This document shows, piece after piece, positions 51,668 to 60,768 of a DNA stretch of 64,000 nt. Source of the stretch: Pseudomonas sp. RC10 (GTDB lineage Bacteria; Pseudomonadota; Gammaproteobacteria; Pseudomonadales; Pseudomonadaceae); contig NZ_CP151650.1 of NCBI RefSeq assembly GCF_038397775.1, forward strand, positions 3,038,001 through 3,102,000, in the 5' to 3' direction. Position numbers and translations under genes: made by a program. Below the pieces are notes generated by a model. That model was not told the origin of the DNA and made no database searches. It worked only from the letters and a program-made list of their open reading frames with translations. The first letter of the stretch is position 1. Every line of letters begins with the position of its first letter.

Positions 51668-52195
51668 ATGTTCGGCATTTCTCCCCTCGGCTGGGTACAC
51701 ACCCTCGGCAGCCTGCCCGCCATTCCGCTGGCGGCGTACATGTTCATCAAGCACGGGCGCATCGTGCCGAGGTCAGGACCGGGCCTGGCGTACTTCCTCT
51801 TCATGCTGCTCGGCGGCAGCACGGTGTTCCTCGTGGCGAAACAACCCATCAGCCCGGTGATTGGCGCAATCACGCTGGTGTTGCTGTTCGCGGGGTACGG
51901 CGTCGGCTTCGTCAGCGCACTGGGCCGGGCGCGGGTGTACCTGGAAACGGTCCTGCTGAGCCTGACGGCGTTTTTCCTCATGGTCCCCAGCGTCTCCGAG
52001 ACCCTGCGCCGTGTGCCGGACGGCCATCCCATCGTCACCGACCCTGAGTCGCCGCTGCTGAAAGGCGCGCTGGGGTTCATCGCCCTTGCGTTGGTGGTGG
52101 GCGTCGTCGGGCAGATGATTCATCTGCGCCGGGAAGGCAAGCGAAACGCCCGCAGTGGCACGTCGGAGGCGAGCGGGGCGACGAAGATGTCGTGA
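51668..52195 (+). CDS. Inner-membrane protein, function unknown
   Basis: This 175-aa protein starts at ATG 51668 (MFGISPLGWVHTLGSL) after ACAGGACG. Four to five hydrophobic segments are visible (about 8-25, 38-55, 60-82, 90-108, 138-158). I recognise no named domain. It is divergent from the AraC regulator at 50635-51534, which may control it. Confidence 0.75.
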   Translation: MFGISPLGWVHTLGSLPAIPLAAYMFIKHGRIVPRSGPGLAYFLFMLLGGSTVFLVAKQPISPVIGAITLVLLFAGYGVGFVSALGRARVYLETVLLSLTAFFLMVPSVSETLRRVPDGHPIVTDPESPLLKGALGFIALALVVGVVGQMIHLRREGKRNARSGTSEASGATKMS

Positions 52196-52246
52196 CGGGA
52201 GGTTAAGGCAGAAGCGGCGGGGCGACGTCACGCCCCGCTTGACTTA

Positions 52247-54760
52247 TTACCCTTCGCGCAACACCGTCAACGGGCTGGCATTCAGCGCACGCCGGGTGCC
52301 GAACACGCCCGCGCCGCCGACCAGCAGGGCGCCAATCAGCGGCAACAGCAGCAGCCACGGATGCGGCGACCACTCAAGGCTGAACGCGTAGCGGTACAGG
52401 ACGAAACTCACCAGCTCGCACCCCAGCGCCGCCAACACCCCGCTGACCGCACCCAACAGTCCGAACTCGATGCGCCGCGCCTTGATCAGCAACGCACGAT
52501 TGGCCCCCAGCGCCCTCAGCAGCGCGCCCTGACGAATGCGCTCGTCCAGCGTGGCCTGCAACCCCGAGAACAGCACCGACAAACCCGCCGCCAACACGAA
52601 CAGCAACACGTACTGCACCGCCAGCGTGACCTGATCGAGGATGCTGCGCAGCTGCTCCAGCAGCGCTTCCACTTGCAGGATCGTCACCGCCGGAAAGGCG
52701 CGGGACAGCTCGACAATCTGCTGATCGTGGCCGGGGGCGAGGTAGAAACTGGTCAGGTAGGTGGTCGGTACATCCTCCAGCGTGCCGGGCTGGAAGATCA
52801 CGAAGAAGTTCGGCTGAAAAGTGTCCCAGTTGATGTCGCGCAGGCTCGTGACCTTCACCTCGTGAGTGGCGCCGCCGATGACGAAACTCAGGGTGTCGCC
52901 GAGTTTCATGTTCAGGCTCTTGGCGAGTTTGGCCTCCACCGACACGCCGGGAACGACGTCGGCAGCGGGCGGCTGATCGCCCCACCACTGGCCTTCGGTG
53001 ACGCTGTTCCCTTCCGGGAGATTGGCAGACCACGTCAGGTTAAGGTCGCGCTGGGTGGCGTTCTCGCCGCGGGAGTCCTTGGTCACGAACTTGCTCACTG
53101 GCTCGCCGTTGATGCTCATCAGGCGCCCCGGAATCATCGGGTACAGCGGCGCGCTGTGGGTTGACAGCTGGCTCATGCGCTGGGCGAAGTTGTCGCGCTC
53201 GGTGGGCAGGATGTTCAGCGCGAAATAGTTCGGCGCGTCCTTGGGCAATTGGTTTTGCCACGTGTCGAGCAATTCGCCGCGCAGCAGCGCGATCAGTCCC
53301 ATCGACAGCAGAATCAGACCGAACGCGAGGGATTGACCGGCCGCCGCCATCGGGTGACGCAGCAACTGGCCCAATCCCAGCCGCCACGGCAGCGAGGCAT
53401 TGGCCAGCAAGCGACGCAGGCTTTGCAGCGCCAGCAACAGCACACCGCCGAGGATCGCCGCAGCGATCAGCCCACCGCCGAGCAGGGCGAAGGTCAGCAC
53501 GAGATCGAGGCTCAGGCGCCACATGATCAGGCCCAGCGCCAGCAGCGCGGCGCCGTAGACCAGCCAGGTGCTCGCGGGGATCGGCAGCATGTCGCGGCGC
53601 AATACCCGCAATGGTGGCACGCGACCCAGCGCCGCCAACGGCGGCAGGGCGAAACCGGCCAGCGCGATCAACCCGGTGCTGATCCCCGCCAACGCCGGTA
53701 GCCAGCCGCCGGGTGGAACTTGCGCGGGCAGCAGGTTCTCCAGCAGGTAGAACAGGCCGAGTTGGGCGAACCAGCCGAGGAGGGCGCCCGTCACGCTGGC
53801 CACGATCCCCAGCATCGCCAATTGCAGGCTGAACAGCACCAGCGCCTCATTGCGCGAAAGACCCAGGCAGCGCAGCAAGGCACTGGCGTCGAAGCGCCGA
53901 ACCGCAAAGCGCGCCGCCGACAGCGCCACCGCGACCCCGGCCAGCAACACGGCGACCAGGCTCGCCATGTTCAGGTAACGTTCGGCCTTGCCCAGCGCGC
54001 CGCCGATCTGCTGATTGCCGTCACGGGCATCGTCGATTTTCTGGTTCGGTGCCAGGTCAGGCTCGATGGACTTGCGGTACGCCGCCAGATTCTCGGGCGT
54101 GCCGCGCCACAGGTCACGGAAATTGACCCGGCTGCCCGGCTGCACGACTTTGGTGGCTTCCAGGTCGGCCATGTTGATCAGAACCCGAGGCGTCAGGCTG
54201 TAGAAATTCCCGGCGCGGTCCGGTTCGTAGGTCAGCACGCGGGTGAGTTTCAGTGTCGTGGAGCCGACATCGATGCTGTCGCCAACCTTGAGGTTCAGCG
54301 CCGCCAGGATCCGCGATTCTGCCCAGGCTTCGCCTTGCTGCGGTTCGCCGCCACTGACTTCAGGCTGATAGGGCGCTTCGGCGCTTTTCAGCTCGCCGCG
54401 CAACGGGTAGGCCGCGTCCACCGCCTTGACGCTGGCCAACTGGATGCCGTTGTCGGTGGCGACCACGCTGGAGAAGATCACGATCTGCGAATGATCCAGC
54501 TTGAGGGCAGTGCCCGCTTCGATCTGTTCGGGTTTGGCGGGGGTCGAGCCGCTGAGAATCAAGTCCGCGCCCAGGAATTCGGTGGCCCGCAACAGCATCG
54601 CGCTGTTCAGCCGTGAGCCGAAGTAACCAATGGCGGTGCTGGCGGCAACCGCAATCACCAGGGCGAAAAACAGCACCCGCAACTCCCCGGCGCGGGCGTC
54701 GCGCATCAGTTGGCGGGCCGCGAGGCTCAGCAAACGGGCAAACGGCAAGCGTGCCATCAA
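52247..54760 (-). CDS. ybbP: FtsX-like ABC transporter permease (YbbP type)
   Basis: This 837-aa permease begins with one membrane helix after LMRDARAGELRVLFFALVIAVA, then a long periplasmic region (about 50-260) and two FtsX-like blocks of membrane helices separated by a second periplasmic domain, about ten helices in all. This is the MacB/LolCE-related YbbP architecture. It pairs with the ATPase encoded upstream (ATGA overlap at 54757-54760). The biological cargo of YbbAP complexes is still poorly defined; links to lipids and to TesA-like hydrolases have been proposed from context. Confidence 0.88.
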   Translation of the reverse strand: MMARLPFARLLSLAARQLMRDARAGELRVLFFALVIAVAASTAIGYFGSRLNSAMLLRATEFLGADLILSGSTPAKPEQIEAGTALKLDHSQIVIFSSVVATDNGIQLASVKAVDAAYPLRGELKSAEAPYQPEVSGGEPQQGEAWAESRILAALNLKVGDSIDVGSTTLKLTRVLTYEPDRAGNFYSLTPRVLINMADLEATKVVQPGSRVNFRDLWRGTPENLAAYRKSIEPDLAPNQKIDDARDGNQQIGGALGKAERYLNMASLVAVLLAGVAVALSAARFAVRRFDASALLRCLGLSRNEALVLFSLQLAMLGIVASVTGALLGWFAQLGLFYLLENLLPAQVPPGGWLPALAGISTGLIALAGFALPPLAALGRVPPLRVLRRDMLPIPASTWLVYGAALLALGLIMWRLSLDLVLTFALLGGGLIAAAILGGVLLLALQSLRRLLANASLPWRLGLGQLLRHPMAAAGQSLAFGLILLSMGLIALLRGELLDTWQNQLPKDAPNYFALNILPTERDNFAQRMSQLSTHSAPLYPMIPGRLMSINGEPVSKFVTKDSRGENATQRDLNLTWSANLPEGNSVTEGQWWGDQPPAADVVPGVSVEAKLAKSLNMKLGDTLSFVIGGATHEVKVTSLRDINWDTFQPNFFVIFQPGTLEDVPTTYLTSFYLAPGHDQQIVELSRAFPAVTILQVEALLEQLRSILDQVTLAVQYVLLFVLAAGLSVLFSGLQATLDERIRQGALLRALGANRALLIKARRIEFGLLGAVSGVLAALGCELVSFVLYRYAFSLEWSPHPWLLLLPLIGALLVGGAGVFGTRRALNASPLTVLREG

Positions 54761-55440
54761 GGCTCCATGGGGGTGACCAGTCGGCCACCTTCAAGACGGA
54801 TCAGGCGCCGGCAACGATGGGCCAGGCGTTCATCGTGGGTCACGAGCACCAGCGTGGTATTGCGTTCCTGGTTCAGTTCGAACAGCAGGTCGCTGATGCG
54901 CTCGCCAGTGTGGCTGTCGAGGTTGCCGGTGGGTTCGTCTGCGAACAGCACGTCGGGGTCGGCGGCAAAGGCGCGGGCGATGGCCACGCGTTGCTGTTCA
55001 CCGCCGGACAGCTGTTTCGGGGTGTGGGTCAGGCGCTGGCCGAGACCGACCCGCTCCAGCAGGTGCCGCGCGCGTTCGCGAGCGTCTTTGCGGCCTTCCA
55101 GCTCCATCGGCAGCATGACGTTTTCCAGGGCGTTGAGGCTGTCCAGCAATTGAAAGGACTGAAACACGAACCCGACGTGCTCGGCGCGGACGCGGGCGCG
55201 CTGGTCTTCATCCAGTTCGCTGAGGTTGCGCCCGGACAGCGTCACGGCACCTGCACTGGGCAGGTCGAGACCGGCGAGCAGGCCGAGCAGGGTGGATTTG
55301 CCGGAACCGGACGCGCCAACGATGGCCAGGGTGTCGCCCTTGTTCAGTTCCAGAGAAAGTTCGTGCAGGATGGTCAAGTCACCTTCGGTGCTTGGGACCA
55401 CTTTGCTGAGGTTCCGAGCACTGAGAATACTTTCGCTCAT
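54757..55440 (-). CDS. ybbA: LolD/MacB-type ABC ATPase (YbbA)
   Basis: This 227-aa ATPase has Walker [23 protein letters not shown], Walker B LFADEPTGNLD and VTHDERLAHRC. It serves the permease in the overlapping downstream gene. It starts at ATG 55440, only 10 bp from the divergent tesA start, the same ybbAP/tesA layout as in E. coli. Confidence 0.92.
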   Translation of the reverse strand: MSESILSARNLSKVVPSTEGDLTILHELSLELNKGDTLAIVGASGSGKSTLLGLLAGLDLPSAGAVTLSGRNLSELDEDQRARVRAEHVGFVFQSFQLLDSLNALENVMLPMELEGRKDARERARHLLERVGLGQRLTHTPKQLSGGEQQRVAIARAFAADPDVLFADEPTGNLDSHTGERISDLLFELNQERNTTLVLVTHDERLAHRCRRLIRLEGGRLVTPMEP

Positions 55441-55450
55441 GGAGAATCCG

Positions 55451-56056
55451 ATGCGTGCGTGGTTTTTAAGTGCTGGCCTGGGGTTGCTGCTGTTGTCTCA
55501 AGGAGCGATGGCAGGCACGGTGCTGATCGTGGGGGATAGTATCAGCGCGGCTTTCGGCCTGGATACCCGTGTGGGTTGGGTCAGCCTGCTGGAAAAGCGC
55601 CTGGCAGAGCAGGGCTACACAGATAAGGTGGTGAACGCGTCGGTCAGCGGCGACACCAGCGCCGGGGGCCAGGCGCGGCTGCCGGCGCTGCTTGCGCAGC
55701 ACAAACCTGACCTGGTGATTCTCGAACTGGGCGGCAACGACGGCCTGCGCGGGCAGCCACCGGCGCAATTGCAACAGAATCTTTCGTCAATGATCGACAG
55801 TTCCCGGGCTGCCGGGGCGAAAGTGCTGCTGTTGGGTATGCAGATTCCGCCGAATTACGGGGCGCGTTACACCGAAGCGTTCAAGGCGGTGTACGGCAAT
55901 CTCGCGACCGAGAAGAAAGTGGCGCTGGTGCCGTTCATGCTGGAAGGCGTGGGCGGAGTGCCGGAGTTTACTCAGGCCGATGGGCTGCACCCGGCGGCGA
56001 ATGCGCAGCCGCGGTTGCTGGACAACGTCTGGGCAGAGTTGAAGCCGCTTTTGTAG
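55451..56056 (+). CDS. tesA: TesA-like SGNH esterase/thioesterase/lysophospholipase
   Basis: This 201-aa protein starts at ATG 55451, with GGAG at 55441, and has a signal peptide cleaved after QGAMA. SGNH blocks are GDSISAAFG (catalytic Ser at about residue 30), VSGDTSAGG, GGNDGLRG and DGLHP with the catalytic Asp and His. It hydrolyses acyl esters or thioesters in the periplasm. Confidence 0.93.
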   Translation: MRAWFLSAGLGLLLLSQGAMAGTVLIVGDSISAAFGLDTRVGWVSLLEKRLAEQGYTDKVVNASVSGDTSAGGQARLPALLAQHKPDLVILELGGNDGLRGQPPAQLQQNLSSMIDSSRAAGAKVLLLGMQIPPNYGARYTEAFKAVYGNLATEKKVALVPFMLEGVGGVPEFTQADGLHPAANAQPRLLDNVWAELKPLL

Positions 56057-56170
56057 TGGGCTCAGGCCCACCTCGAAAATCAACCCGCATCCGCCAAAAT
56101 TAAAGGCCTCCAGCCCTTTTCCGGACGAGGCCTTTCGGCTAATGTGGCGCCCCCGATTCGGAGCCCCCCG

Positions 56171-56464
56171 ATGCGCCGCCCTGCCTGGTCCCTGTTTGCC
56201 TATCAACTGATCGAACCCGATGAGCAACTCGACCTGTTCGCGTGCCAGGAAGTGCGTGTGCACCTGGTCGCCCGGCAACTGGAGCTGGCCGGTTCCGCCG
56301 ACCGTACCCTCTGCGGCACTTTGCTCCCGGCGCAGCCGCGCTGGTCCGACGTCCAGCAGGGCATCTACCAGGACGAACGTCTATGCCCCCTGTGCCGGGC
56401 GATCATCGACGCCCAACGCCGGGGCTGGCACCCGATCTGGCCCGAGCTGGACCAGACACTCTAA
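56171..56464 (+). CDS. Conserved hypothetical protein with CxxC motif
   Basis: This 97-aa protein starts at ATG 56171 (MRRPAWSLFAYQL). It contains RTLCGTLLP and ERLCPLCRAIIDAQRRGWHP, four cysteines of which two form CPLC, so a small zinc site is possible. No signal peptide. I recognise it only as a Pseudomonas-type hypothetical. It lies between tesA and the L,D-transpeptidase on the same strand. Confidence 0.65.
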   Translation: MRRPAWSLFAYQLIEPDEQLDLFACQEVRVHLVARQLELAGSADRTLCGTLLPAQPRWSDVQQGIYQDERLCPLCRAIIDAQRRGWHPIWPELDQTL

Positions 56465-56567
56465 ATTTCGCTTCATGTTGCACACCGTCGCGCCTACTCC
56501 CGAAGGCCGTGGGGTGGGTGTACAATCGCGGCCATTCAAGCCTCCCGTTTATCCAAGGACTTCCCGG

Positions 56568-57536
56568 ATGTTGTCGCGCATTCCAGCTTTCGCCCGCTGT
56601 CTGTCGCTTGCTGCACTGTGTGCGGCCGGCCCTGTCTCCGCTCTGGAGTTTCCGTTGCCGCCGCCCGGTGAAGACATCATCGGCCAGGTGCAAACCGTCA
56701 CCGCCAAGTACGAAGACACCTTCGCCGACCTCGGCACGAAGTACGATCTGGGCTATCTGGAAATGATCGCCGCCAACCCTGGCGTCGATGCGTGGCTGCC
56801 GGGCGCGGGCACTCAGGTGATCCTGCCGACCCGCTTCATCCTGCCGCCCGGCCCGCGTGAAGGCATCGTCATCAACCTGGCCGAGTACCGTTTGTACTAC
56901 TACCCGAAAGGCCGGAACGTCGTGTACACCTTCCCGCTGGGTATTGGCCGCGAGGGCTGGGGCTCGCCGGTGTCGACCACCAAAGTCACCGCCAAAACCC
57001 CGAACCCGACCTGGACCCCACCGGCGTCGGTCAAGGCCGAACACGCCGCCGACGGCGACATCCTGCCCAACGTCGTGCCGGCCGGCCCGGACAACCCGCT
57101 GGGGCCGTTCAAGTTCGGTCTGGGCTTGCCGGGTTACCTGATCCACGGGTCGAACAAGAAGTTCGGCATCGGCATGCGCACCAGCCACGGCTGCTTCCGT
57201 ATGTACAACAACAACGTGCTGGAGATGGCGGACATGGTGCCGGTCGGGACCACCGTGCGCATCATGAACGAGCCGTACAAGTTCGGCATCAGCGGTGGCA
57301 AGGTCTATCTGGAAGCGCACACGCCGCTGGATGAGAGCGGTAATCCGTCGGTGGTCGACAAGCACACGGCCGTGATCAATGCCTTGCTCAAGCGCGAAGA
57401 CCTGGCCAACAACCTGCGGATTCAGTGGGATTCGGTGCGTGACGTGGTGGCGGCAGAAGATGGCATGCCGGTCGAGATCGCGGTGCCGGGCGTAGCAACC
57501 CCTGCGGTGAGCCCTGCGCCGGTGACCATGCAGTAA
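56568..57536 (+). CDS. L,D-transpeptidase (YkuD family), exported
   Basis: This 322-aa protein starts at ATG 56568, with a signal peptide cleaved after PVSA. A LysM-like segment (about 45-90, YDLGYLEMIAANPGVDAWLPGAGTQVILP) precedes the YkuD catalytic domain, whose active-site motif is HGSNKKFGIGMRTSHGCFRM with the catalytic Cys. It links Lpp-like lipoproteins to peptidoglycan or makes 3-3 crosslinks. The neighbouring convergent gene is the OprI lipoprotein, a classical substrate type for such enzymes. Confidence 0.93.
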   Translation: MLSRIPAFARCLSLAALCAAGPVSALEFPLPPPGEDIIGQVQTVTAKYEDTFADLGTKYDLGYLEMIAANPGVDAWLPGAGTQVILPTRFILPPGPREGIVINLAEYRLYYYPKGRNVVYTFPLGIGREGWGSPVSTTKVTAKTPNPTWTPPASVKAEHAADGDILPNVVPAGPDNPLGPFKFGLGLPGYLIHGSNKKFGIGMRTSHGCFRMYNNNVLEMADMVPVGTTVRIMNEPYKFGISGGKVYLEAHTPLDESGNPSVVDKHTAVINALLKREDLANNLRIQWDSVRDVVAAEDGMPVEIAVPGVATPAVSPAPVTMQ

Positions 57537-57555
57537 ACCGGAGCGGTCTCTGATA

Positions 57556-57597
57556 CCCGTTCACCGGGCCTCGCGAGGCAGGGTGAACGGGTTTTTT
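57556..57597 (+). terminator. Intrinsic terminator of the L,D-transpeptidase gene
   Basis: CCCGTTCACC (57556-57565) and GGTGAACGGG (57582-57591) form a perfect 10-bp stem with a 16-nt loop, followed directly by TTTTTT. Confidence 0.92.
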
Positions 57598-57646
57598 ATT
57601 GCCTGAAACATCGCCGGTGAGGGCGCCTCAAGGGACGTCAGGCAAC

Positions 57647-57676
57647 AAAAAAGCCGATCCGAAACCGGACCGGCTT
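57647..57676 (-). terminator. Intrinsic terminator of oprI
   Basis: Read on the minus strand, AAGCCGGTCC pairs with GGATCGGCTT (57667-57676 with 57651-57660, one G-U pair), and a T-run follows at 57652-57647. It lies about 20 bp past the oprI stop. Confidence 0.88.
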
Positions 57677-57697
57677 ATCAATAATCCCGAGGGACTA

Positions 57698-57949
57698 TTA
57701 CTTGCGGCTTGCCTTGTCGAGCATGCGCAGAGCGCGCTCGTTGGCTTCGTCAGCAGTTTGCTGAGCTTTTTGAGCAGCAGCCAGAGCTTCATCAGCCTTG
57801 CGGTAGGCTTCGTCAGCACGGGCTTGGGAGCGAGCGGCTGCGTCTTCAGTTGCAGTCAGACGAGCTTCAGTTTCTTTGGATGCGCTGCTGCAACCGGTAG
57901 CCAGAACTGCGGCCAGGGCCAGAGCAGAGAATTTCAGAACGTTGTTCAT
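57698..57949 (-). CDS. oprI: Major outer-membrane lipoprotein OprI (Lpp-like)
   Basis: This 83-aa protein has a signal peptide with lipobox LATGC (acylated Cys at residue 20), [11 protein letters not shown], then alternating Ala-rich heptads ([32 protein letters not shown]) forming a trimeric coiled coil, and a C-terminal Lys for peptidoglycan linkage (ASRK). AAGGGGA precedes the ATG. It is among the most abundant proteins of Pseudomonas and anchors the outer membrane to peptidoglycan. Confidence 0.96.
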   Translation of the reverse strand: MNNVLKFSALALAAVLATGCSSASKETEARLTATEDAAARSQARADEAYRKADEALAAAQKAQQTADEANERALRMLDKASRK

Positions 57950-58017
57950 CGTGTTCCCCTTAAAGGACTTCTATCAAAATTAGTCATCTCTCGAAAATGA
58001 GAAAATGACCGGCGTAC

Positions 58018-58045
58018 ATACTACCCATTGTTTGTAGTAAGTAAA
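58018..58045 (-). promoter_or_regulatory. Candidate oprI promoter
   Basis: On the minus strand TTTACT (58040-58045) and TAGTAT (58018-58023) are spaced by 16 bp and lie about 70 bp upstream of the oprI start, giving a short leader with a good ribosome site. Confidence 0.45.
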
Positions 58046-58736
58046 CGGACTATGCGCAAGAACCGCATAAAATTCTTTGGTTTGAACGTGTTCCGTGCAA
58101 CTCCTCACGCTTTTTATACGCAAAAAATCCTTCACCGTCAGACGATTACGGTCGTGGGTGAGACCGGTTAAAACCCTCGAATCGGCGTACGTTCATGCGC
58201 GTCAAACAGGGCTGGTTACCCTGGAACAACATGACGCCCGTTCGGAATCCCGCGCCTCTCAGCCTTTTTTGTATAGACGATGATTGGCAAGAGTGCTTGT
58301 TCTGACGTGCTTTAAGTGACTCAAGCGCACCGTTAGCGTCTCAATGGACATTCGTCGGCGGCGTCAGGTTCAACCCGAGTGGTGTCAGATGTGCGGCAGT
58401 GCATATTCTCCCCATTTCCTTGAGCGGATTCAGCAATCGAGCCTACTATCTGGGGGTGCTCATTTGTTTGAGAAGCCAAAGCCTTCTCGGTGTCCAAATC
58501 AGGCACGGGGTGGCGGATCAGGCGGTTTGAAACCGTAGCGAGCGAAGACAAGACAAGGCAAAAAACGGCGGGAAACGGCCGGGGTCGCGACCGACTCTAG
58601 GTTCTAAATGAGCATTTCCCGCCGTTTTTTAACGCCGTATTGTTGAGCGCAGTAGGTTTCACCCGCCTGATAGTTCCTTCGCCGGACAAACATGGGTAAG
58701 GTAGGGGTCAAATTTTAAGACCCGCGAGGAGTAGTG
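58046..58736. other. Gene-free interval containing a 16-bp perfect inverted repeat
   Basis: No ORF here shows protein-like composition. The notable element is AAAAAACGGCGGGAAA (58560-58575) and its exact inverse TTTCCCGCCGTTTTTT (58615-58630), 39 bp apart. The A/T-run ends would make it a terminator in both directions. The flanking text (CCGTAGCGAGCGAAGACAAG before it, AACGCCGTATTGTTGAGCG after it) has the feel of a dispersed Pseudomonas repeat, but I cannot confirm copy number from one window. Confidence 0.55.
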
Positions 58737-59018
58737 ATGAGCGAGGCGTTGTCCATACACCATGACAAGACCGGTCACCAGTTCGAAATCAACATCGACG
58801 GTCACCGCGCTTATCTGACGTACATGGATCTGGGGAAACAGACCCTGGACATTTATCGTACGTTCGTGCCGAACGCATTGCGGGGGCGGGGTATCGCTGC
58901 GGCGTTGACCGAAGTCGCGCTCGATTATGCCGAGAGCAACGGTTACACCGTCATTCCATCGTGCTCTTATGTCGAGCGCTATATGGAACGCAACCAGCGT
59001 CAGGCCGCGAAGATCTGA
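58737..59018 (+). CDS. Small GNAT-type N-acetyltransferase (YjdJ-like)
   Basis: This 93-aa protein starts at ATG 58737 with GAGGAG upstream (an adjacent GTG at 58734 is in frame). It is a minimal acyl-CoA-binding fold: HRAYLTYMDLGKQTLDIYRTFVPNALRGRGIAAALTEVALDYA, then GYTVIPSCSYVERYMER. This is the NATD1/YjdJ family of very short GNAT proteins. The substrate is unknown. Confidence 0.87.
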   Translation: MSEALSIHHDKTGHQFEINIDGHRAYLTYMDLGKQTLDIYRTFVPNALRGRGIAAALTEVALDYAESNGYTVIPSCSYVERYMERNQRQAAKI

Positions 59019-59045
59019 CCGGTCTAAAAAACACAGCTGCAATAG

Positions 59046-59069
59046 AAAACGCCGAGCAAATGCTCGGCG
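59046..59069 (-). terminator. Intrinsic terminator of aroG, possibly bidirectional
   Basis: CGCCGAGCA (59050-59058) and TGCTCGGCG (59061-59069) form a perfect 9-bp stem. On the minus strand it is followed by TTTTCTATT, and on the plus strand by TTGTCGTTTT, so it can serve both the leftward DAHP synthase gene and the rightward GNAT gene. Confidence 0.85.
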
Positions 59070-59090
59070 TTGTCGTTTTCGGCCTTCGGA

Positions 59091-60167
59091 TCAGCCGCGC
59101 TTACGGTTCGGCAACACGTCCTTGAGCTTGGCATGCATGCTGCGCAGGGTCTTCTCGGTGGTTTCCCAGTCGATACACGCGTCGGTGATCGACACGCCGT
59201 ATTCCAGGTCCGCGAGGTCTTTTGGAATCGACTGCGCGCCCCATTTCAAGTGGCTTTCCACCATCAGGCCGATGATCGACTCGTTGCCTTCCAGAATCTG
59301 GTTGGCGACGTTTTCCATGACCAGCGGTTGCAGCGCCGGGTCTTTGTTGGAGTTGGCGTGGCTGGCATCGACCATGATGTTCGGCTTGATCTTCGCCTTG
59401 TTCAGCGCTTGTTCACACAGCGCGACGCTGACCGAGTCATAGTTCGGCTTGCCGTTGCCGCCGCGCAATACCACGTGGCCGTAGGCGTTGCCTTTGGTGG
59501 TGACGATGGACACGCCACCTTCCTGGTTGATGCCCAGGAAACGGTGCGGGCTGGAGACCGACTGCAGCGCGTTGATCGCCACGGTCAGGCCGCCGTCGGT
59601 GCCGTTCTTGAAGCCCACAGCCGAGGACAGGCCCGAGGCCATTTCGCGGTGCGTCTGGGATTCGGTGGTGCGGGCGCCGATGGCCGACCAGCTGATCAGG
59701 TCCTGCAGGTATTGCGGGGAGATCGGGTCCAGCGCTTCGGTTGCGGTCGGCAGGCCTTTCTCGGCCAGGTCCAGCAACAGCTGACGGCCGATGTGCAGAC
59801 CGTCCTGAATCTTGAAGGAGTCGTCCAGGTACGGGTCGTTGATCAGGCCTTTCCAGCCGACGGTGGTGCGCGGCTTTTCGAAATACACGCGCATCACCAG
59901 ATACAGGGTGTCGGACAGCTCGGCCGACAGAGCCTTCAGGCGCTCGGCGTATTCGTGAGCCGCCTTGATGTCATGGATCGAGCACGGCCCGATCACGATG
60001 AACAGGCGGTGGTCCTTGCCATCGAGAATGTTGCGGATAACTTCGCGGCCCTTGCTCACGGTCGCCTGCGCAGCAGGGGTGAGGGGAATTTCGCGTTTGA
60101 GCTGATCCGGAGTGATCAGTGTCTCGTTGGAGGCAACGTTGAGGTCGTCAATCGGTAAATCAGCCAT
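59091..60167 (-). CDS. aroG: Class I 3-deoxy-7-phosphoheptulonate (DAHP) synthase
   Basis: This 358-aa protein is started at ATG 60167 (MADLPIDDLN); ATG 60179 is also possible. It has GPCSIHD, MRVYFEKPRTTVGWKG, the metal-site VDASHANSNKD and EPIS-like segment EALDPISPQYL. It condenses phosphoenolpyruvate and erythrose 4-phosphate, the first step of aromatic amino-acid synthesis. Type I-alpha length; which aromatic amino acid inhibits it (Phe, Tyr or Trp) cannot be decided, so the symbol is generic. Confidence 0.94.
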   Translation of the reverse strand: MADLPIDDLNVASNETLITPDQLKREIPLTPAAQATVSKGREVIRNILDGKDHRLFIVIGPCSIHDIKAAHEYAERLKALSAELSDTLYLVMRVYFEKPRTTVGWKGLINDPYLDDSFKIQDGLHIGRQLLLDLAEKGLPTATEALDPISPQYLQDLISWSAIGARTTESQTHREMASGLSSAVGFKNGTDGGLTVAINALQSVSSPHRFLGINQEGGVSIVTTKGNAYGHVVLRGGNGKPNYDSVSVALCEQALNKAKIKPNIMVDASHANSNKDPALQPLVMENVANQILEGNESIIGLMVESHLKWGAQSIPKDLADLEYGVSITDACIDWETTEKTLRSMHAKLKDVLPNRKRG

Positions 60168-60380
60168 CGTGTTACTCATCAGGGTCACGGTGCCAGGCGC
60201 CAAGTGTGGCGGGCCCGGCAGTATTGAGGGCAGGGGGAGCGGAACCTTAGCGCGTTAACCCGTACTTCGACAATGGGTAAACGAGGCTTTTGTCCAACGG
60301 TTCCGGGATTGTGGGCCGGAAGTTTGGAAAGGGGCACGCGGGTGCGGATATAGTGTGCGGCAGACCTGGGGGACATCGGC

Positions 60381-60716
60381 GTGGATCAACTGCAACTGAC
60401 GGATTTTGACGTCGATCAGCAACTGCTGGCATTGCCCGGCGTCTCTTTATTGATCTTCACCAGCATCGGCTGCTCCAGCTGCCGCTGGGCGCGGCATCAC
60501 CTACCTGAACTGTCACTGCCCATCGACCGGCTGTGCTGGATCGACGCGGAAGAAAACGGTGGGGCCGTGCAGCGTTACGGCGTTTTTCATCTGCCGACGC
60601 TGTTCGTCATCCGCGACGGCGAGTTTTACGGGACGTTGCGTGTCACGTTGTCCCTGGACGCCATCGTTGCCGGTCTCGAACAGGCGCTGGCGCAGGCACC
60701 GGGCGATCTGCCCTGA
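60381..60716 (+). CDS. Thioredoxin-like protein
   Basis: This 111-aa protein has a GTG start at 60381. It has FTSIGCSSCRWARHHL, a CSSC redox motif in the thioredoxin active-site position, and the cis-Pro loop GVFHLPTLFVIRDGEFYGTLR. It is probably a cytoplasmic disulfide oxidoreductase; the active-site sequence is not WCGPC, so the partner is likely specialised. The next gene, a PanE-like reductase, starts 52 bp downstream. Confidence 0.87.
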   Translation: MDQLQLTDFDVDQQLLALPGVSLLIFTSIGCSSCRWARHHLPELSLPIDRLCWIDAEENGGAVQRYGVFHLPTLFVIRDGEFYGTLRVTLSLDAIVAGLEQALAQAPGDLP

Positions 60717-60768
60717 GTGAGTCACGGACAGAAGCAGTCATGAACATGTAGCCATCGACGAGGAAAGC

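Noticed and set aside
58095-58551. Short open frames (62-72 aa) in the gap right of oprI
   Set aside because: They overlap each other on both strands, lack ribosome sites and show no recognisable motif.
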